Shown here one piece after another: positions 61,728-64,000 of a stretch of 64,000 bases of DNA (position 1 is its first letter; every line of letters begins with the position of its first letter). Both the position numbers and the translations under genes were made by a program. Source of the DNA: Xenorhabdus ishibashii (GTDB taxonomy: Bacteria > Pseudomonadota > Gammaproteobacteria > Enterobacterales > Enterobacteriaceae); assembly GCF_002632755.1 (NCBI RefSeq), contig NZ_NJAK01000001.1, positions 3,224,001 through 3,288,000 of the forward strand, given 5' to 3'. The notes beneath the pieces were generated by a model. The model was not told the origin of the DNA and searched no databases. It saw only the letters and a list, made by a program, of their open reading frames with translations.

Positions 61728-62982
61728 CAGGGTGAGATCTCATATATTTAGTAAGGCTATTTAGGTTAAATAAAGACCAGAATATAACTTCTTATAGCTC
61801 TTTCTCTCATTAAAACGATAAGATCACGCTATTCCATAAAAATAGCGATCGTAATAATGAGTATTTTTAACTTTATCAGTAAGATCGATGACCCGCGTTC
61901 TGATATCAATAAAAAGCATGAGTTAATGGATGTGATTTTTTTGGCTTTTGCAGCCGTGTTATGCGGGGCTTCTGGCTGGAAAGCGATTCAAGAGTTTGGT
62001 GAGATACAAATTGAGTGGCTTAAAAAATATACGCGCTTTACTCATGGCATTCCTCGTCGTCACTGTATTGCTAATATTATCAAAATGATAGAGCAGGATG
62101 CACTGGTTGAAGCCTTTTATGACTGGATCAACCAGCGCCGGGTCAAGGCAGGGAGAAGCCTTATCGCTATTGACGGAAAAACGATGAGAGGCACTTGCAA
62201 AGGCACCCTGTTTGAAGCCCTCCATGTGGTCAGTGCTTATGATGTCGAGTCCGGTGTTGCCCTATATCATCGGGTCGCAGAAAGTAAAGGGAAAGAAGGC
62301 CCAGTCGCAAGGCAACTCATTGAATTATTGGCGCTTGATGGGGCTGTAGTCACGATGGATGCCCTGCATTGTCAGAAAGAAACCCTTGAGTTAATTACCC
62401 AACGAGGCGGCGATTTTATTGTGGGTGTCAAAGGTAATCAAAAAAGTCTGGCTGAGTTTGTTAAATCCCATTTTGCTGCACATTATGAAAGTCATGAACT
62501 TGTTGAATTTACAGAAAAAAGCAGTGGTCATGGACGAGAGGAGTTCCGTCATGTTATGCAAATTAGTGCGACGTTGTCAGAAGAATTTCAGGCAAAATGG
62601 CCTTCAATACAATCGGTTATCGAAGTGGTCAGTGAACGAAGTGTGAAAGGCCACCCCCCTCACCGTGATTCACGCTGGTATGTCAGTTCACTCCCTTTAG
62701 ATGCGGAGCTAGCGGCCACGGCAATAAGAAAGCATTGGTCGGTGGAAAATGAGCTGCACTGGGTTTTGGACGTCACTTTTCGGGAAGATGCAATCTCGCT
62801 GAAAGATCCTGATGGGGCGGCACAAATGGCCCTTTTTAATCGAATTGCATTAAATGTGATTAAACAAAATACCAGTATAAAGGACAGTCAGGCCGCTAAA
62901 CGCCGAAGAGCAATGTGGTCAGCGGAATTCCGTAGTCAGCTTATATTTGATTAAACTTAATACAAAGTGGAATCCCGCCCTG
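61728..62982 (+). mobile_element. ISAs1-family element, copy 3
   Basis: Same 1255-bp element and the same CATCCAGAAA duplication as at 34111-35365, as expected for a block copy. Confidence 0.9.
61857..62954 (+). CDS. ISAs1-family transposase (third copy)
   Basis: A 365-residue transposase with a protein sequence identical to the copies at 34240 and 38250. Confidence 0.92.
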   Translation: MSIFNFISKIDDPRSDINKKHELMDVIFLAFAAVLCGASGWKAIQEFGEIQIEWLKKYTRFTHGIPRRHCIANIIKMIEQDALVEAFYDWINQRRVKAGRSLIAIDGKTMRGTCKGTLFEALHVVSAYDVESGVALYHRVAESKGKEGPVARQLIELLALDGAVVTMDALHCQKETLELITQRGGDFIVGVKGNQKSLAEFVKSHFAAHYESHELVEFTEKSSGHGREEFRHVMQISATLSEEFQAKWPSIQSVIEVVSERSVKGHPPHRDSRWYVSSLPLDAELAATAIRKHWSVENELHWVLDVTFREDAISLKDPDGAAQMALFNRIALNVIKQNTSIKDSQAAKRRRAMWSAEFRSQLIFD

Positions 62983-63309
62983 CATCCAGAAATACTCATA
63001 AGAGTTACCAGTTTTCGTTATCTACTGCTGATTCGGGAAAACAAACAGGCCATGTTATAGTTAATATCCCATACTGTGACATTAATCGAGCTGGGCCTTC
63101 ATTCTCCAAAGGGTTAGGGACACTTTCTTTTGATTATTATATCGAAAATAGTGATGGTTCTAAAACGTATAGCAAAAAATGGACTACCAAAATTAATACT
63201 GTATTACCAAGCCAGGCTCATGATGATAATGATGGATGTGATTCTTTATAAATAAATTATCAATTATTGTATTTTGATATAATAAAAATCCTTAAGATAA
63301 GGAAATGAT

Positions 63310-64000
63310 ATGAAAAATAATCTATCAATCGATGAAAGATCCATATCAATATATTTTGAAAAAGAATTCTTGCAAATATTAGATTATGATAGCACTCCAC
63401 CTAATGGTGATTGTATTAAGGCAGTTGCATTAATCAAAAATAAAGAAGGAAAACCATTACCAAATGTTTCCGTTGATATCCTTGAGAAAGAGGGTGCTTA
63501 TTTTGGATTGGTTAGTATTTATCATTCCGATAAAGAAAAATTTGTCGAAATTAAAAGCCTTTCTTCTGAACAAAAATACTTTTCTATTACTTCAGATAAA
63601 AATGGAGAATTGATTTTTTATATTTATCCTAAAAAATCAACATCAGTGATATTTCAAGTTGATTCTATGGTATTGGATATAACAGACCGTATATCTTCAA
63701 AAAACAAAGTGTATATTGTAGATAACAATAAAGAAGACTTGAATCTTCCTCCACTTGTCATAAGCGAGGATAATAGTAGCTTGTTGGTAGATCCTAATTC
63801 GAATACCTTTAACGTTTTAATCCAAAATTATCCTGGTGCTAAGAGAAATGACACAATACTATTTTTTATTAACAAGCAATATGTGCAAAAGTTATTTTTT
63901 GTTCAAGAGGTTAATGAATTAGGAAATGATAGCTATGTGATATTCCCTTATAATATGTTTAAGGCGAATGAGCTTGCCAATTTTTCTTATGCTGTTGTGG
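63310..64000 (+). CDS. Paralogue C, second copy, cut by window end
   Basis: The first 230 codons of a second copy of the Ig-like paralogue at 35693-36958, identical in the part visible here, with the same AAGGAA ribosome binding site. The gene continues beyond the window; whether it is complete there is not known. Confidence 0.85.
   Translation, partial: MKNNLSIDERSISIYFEKEFLQILDYDSTPPNGDCIKAVALIKNKEGKPLPNVSVDILEKEGAYFGLVSIYHSDKEKFVEIKSLSSEQKYFSITSDKNGELIFYIYPKKSTSVIFQVDSMVLDITDRISSKNKVYIVDNNKEDLNLPPLVISEDNSSLLVDPNSNTFNVLIQNYPGAKRNDTILFFINKQYVQKLFFVQEVNELGNDSYVIFPYNMFKANELANFSYAVV

Larger units (their letters stand above)
59283..63251 (+). pseudogene. Paralogue B remnant, 3' part only, with insertions
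   Basis: A 5'-truncated second copy of paralogue B. Coding pieces are 59289-59371, 60961-61727 and 62993-63251, separated by IS200 (with IS5) and ISAs1. The upstream modules are missing because the copy begins at the IS982 element. It has the same tail HDDNDGCDSL. It cannot be expressed as a family member from its own start. Confidence 0.85.
58292..64000. repeat. Second copy of the long direct repeat (cut by window end)
   Basis: Co-linear with 30,675-36,383 at a constant offset of 27,617 bases. It starts within two bases of the left end of an IS982 element and continues through IS200 with nested IS5, the 3' part of paralogue B, ISAs1 and the first 691 bases of paralogue C. One base difference was noticed (58466). 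The right limit lies outside the window. Confidence 0.92.

Overview
The window reads as chromosome of an insect- or nematode-associated enteric bacterium (Enterobacterales, Morganellaceae; Photorhabdus or Xenorhabdus is my best guess). The reasons are E. coli-like gene order and near E. coli-level identity in housekeeping proteins, an A+T-rich composition, an arn (pbgPE) lipid A modification operon, a yfeABCD iron/manganese transporter, and a very heavy load of IS5, IS982, IS630, IS200 and ISAs1 elements. Genus assignment is inference.

Region 1 (1-24 kb) is conserved core: sdaA, nudL-pabB, yoaH, yebF, pip, holE, ftnA, yobA-yebZ-yebY (copper), the sRNA SdsR, msrC, proQ-prc, htpX, tcyP, SOS-regulated ydjM, hxpB, yniB, yniA, Fur-regulated yfeABCD and the lytic transglycosylase emtA. 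Region 3 (40-58.2 kb) is also core: thrS-infC-rpmI-rplT, pheM-pheST-ihfA with the translational and attenuation controls visible, btuCD, arnBCADTEF, nlpC and a MarA/SoxS-type AraC regulator.

Region 2 (24.3-39.9 kb), between emtA and thrS, is accessory and very A+T-rich. It holds four tandem paralogues (called A, B, C, D here) of a large modular Ig-like/beta-sandwich protein with no signal peptide. A (809 aa) and C (421 aa) are intact. B is split by six separate insertions plus one nested element, and D by one. When each element and one copy of its target-site duplication are removed on paper, B (579 codons) and D (541 codons) are restored exactly in frame, so both were intact genes until recently. 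The paralogues share C-terminal modules and differ by loss of N-terminal ones; A, B and C end in a short tail with cysteine close to the terminus.

From 58,292 to the end of the window the sequence repeats 30,675-36,383 at a constant offset of 27,617 bases; I noticed one base difference. The repeat starts at the left end of an IS982 element whose left flank is new and whose right flank is that of the first copy. This is the structure expected if unequal crossing-over between two IS982 copies made a tandem duplication of a 27.6-kb unit carrying thrS, infC, pheST, ihfA, btuCD, arn and nlpC. The second copies of those genes would lie beyond this window; a misassembly at the IS must be excluded first.
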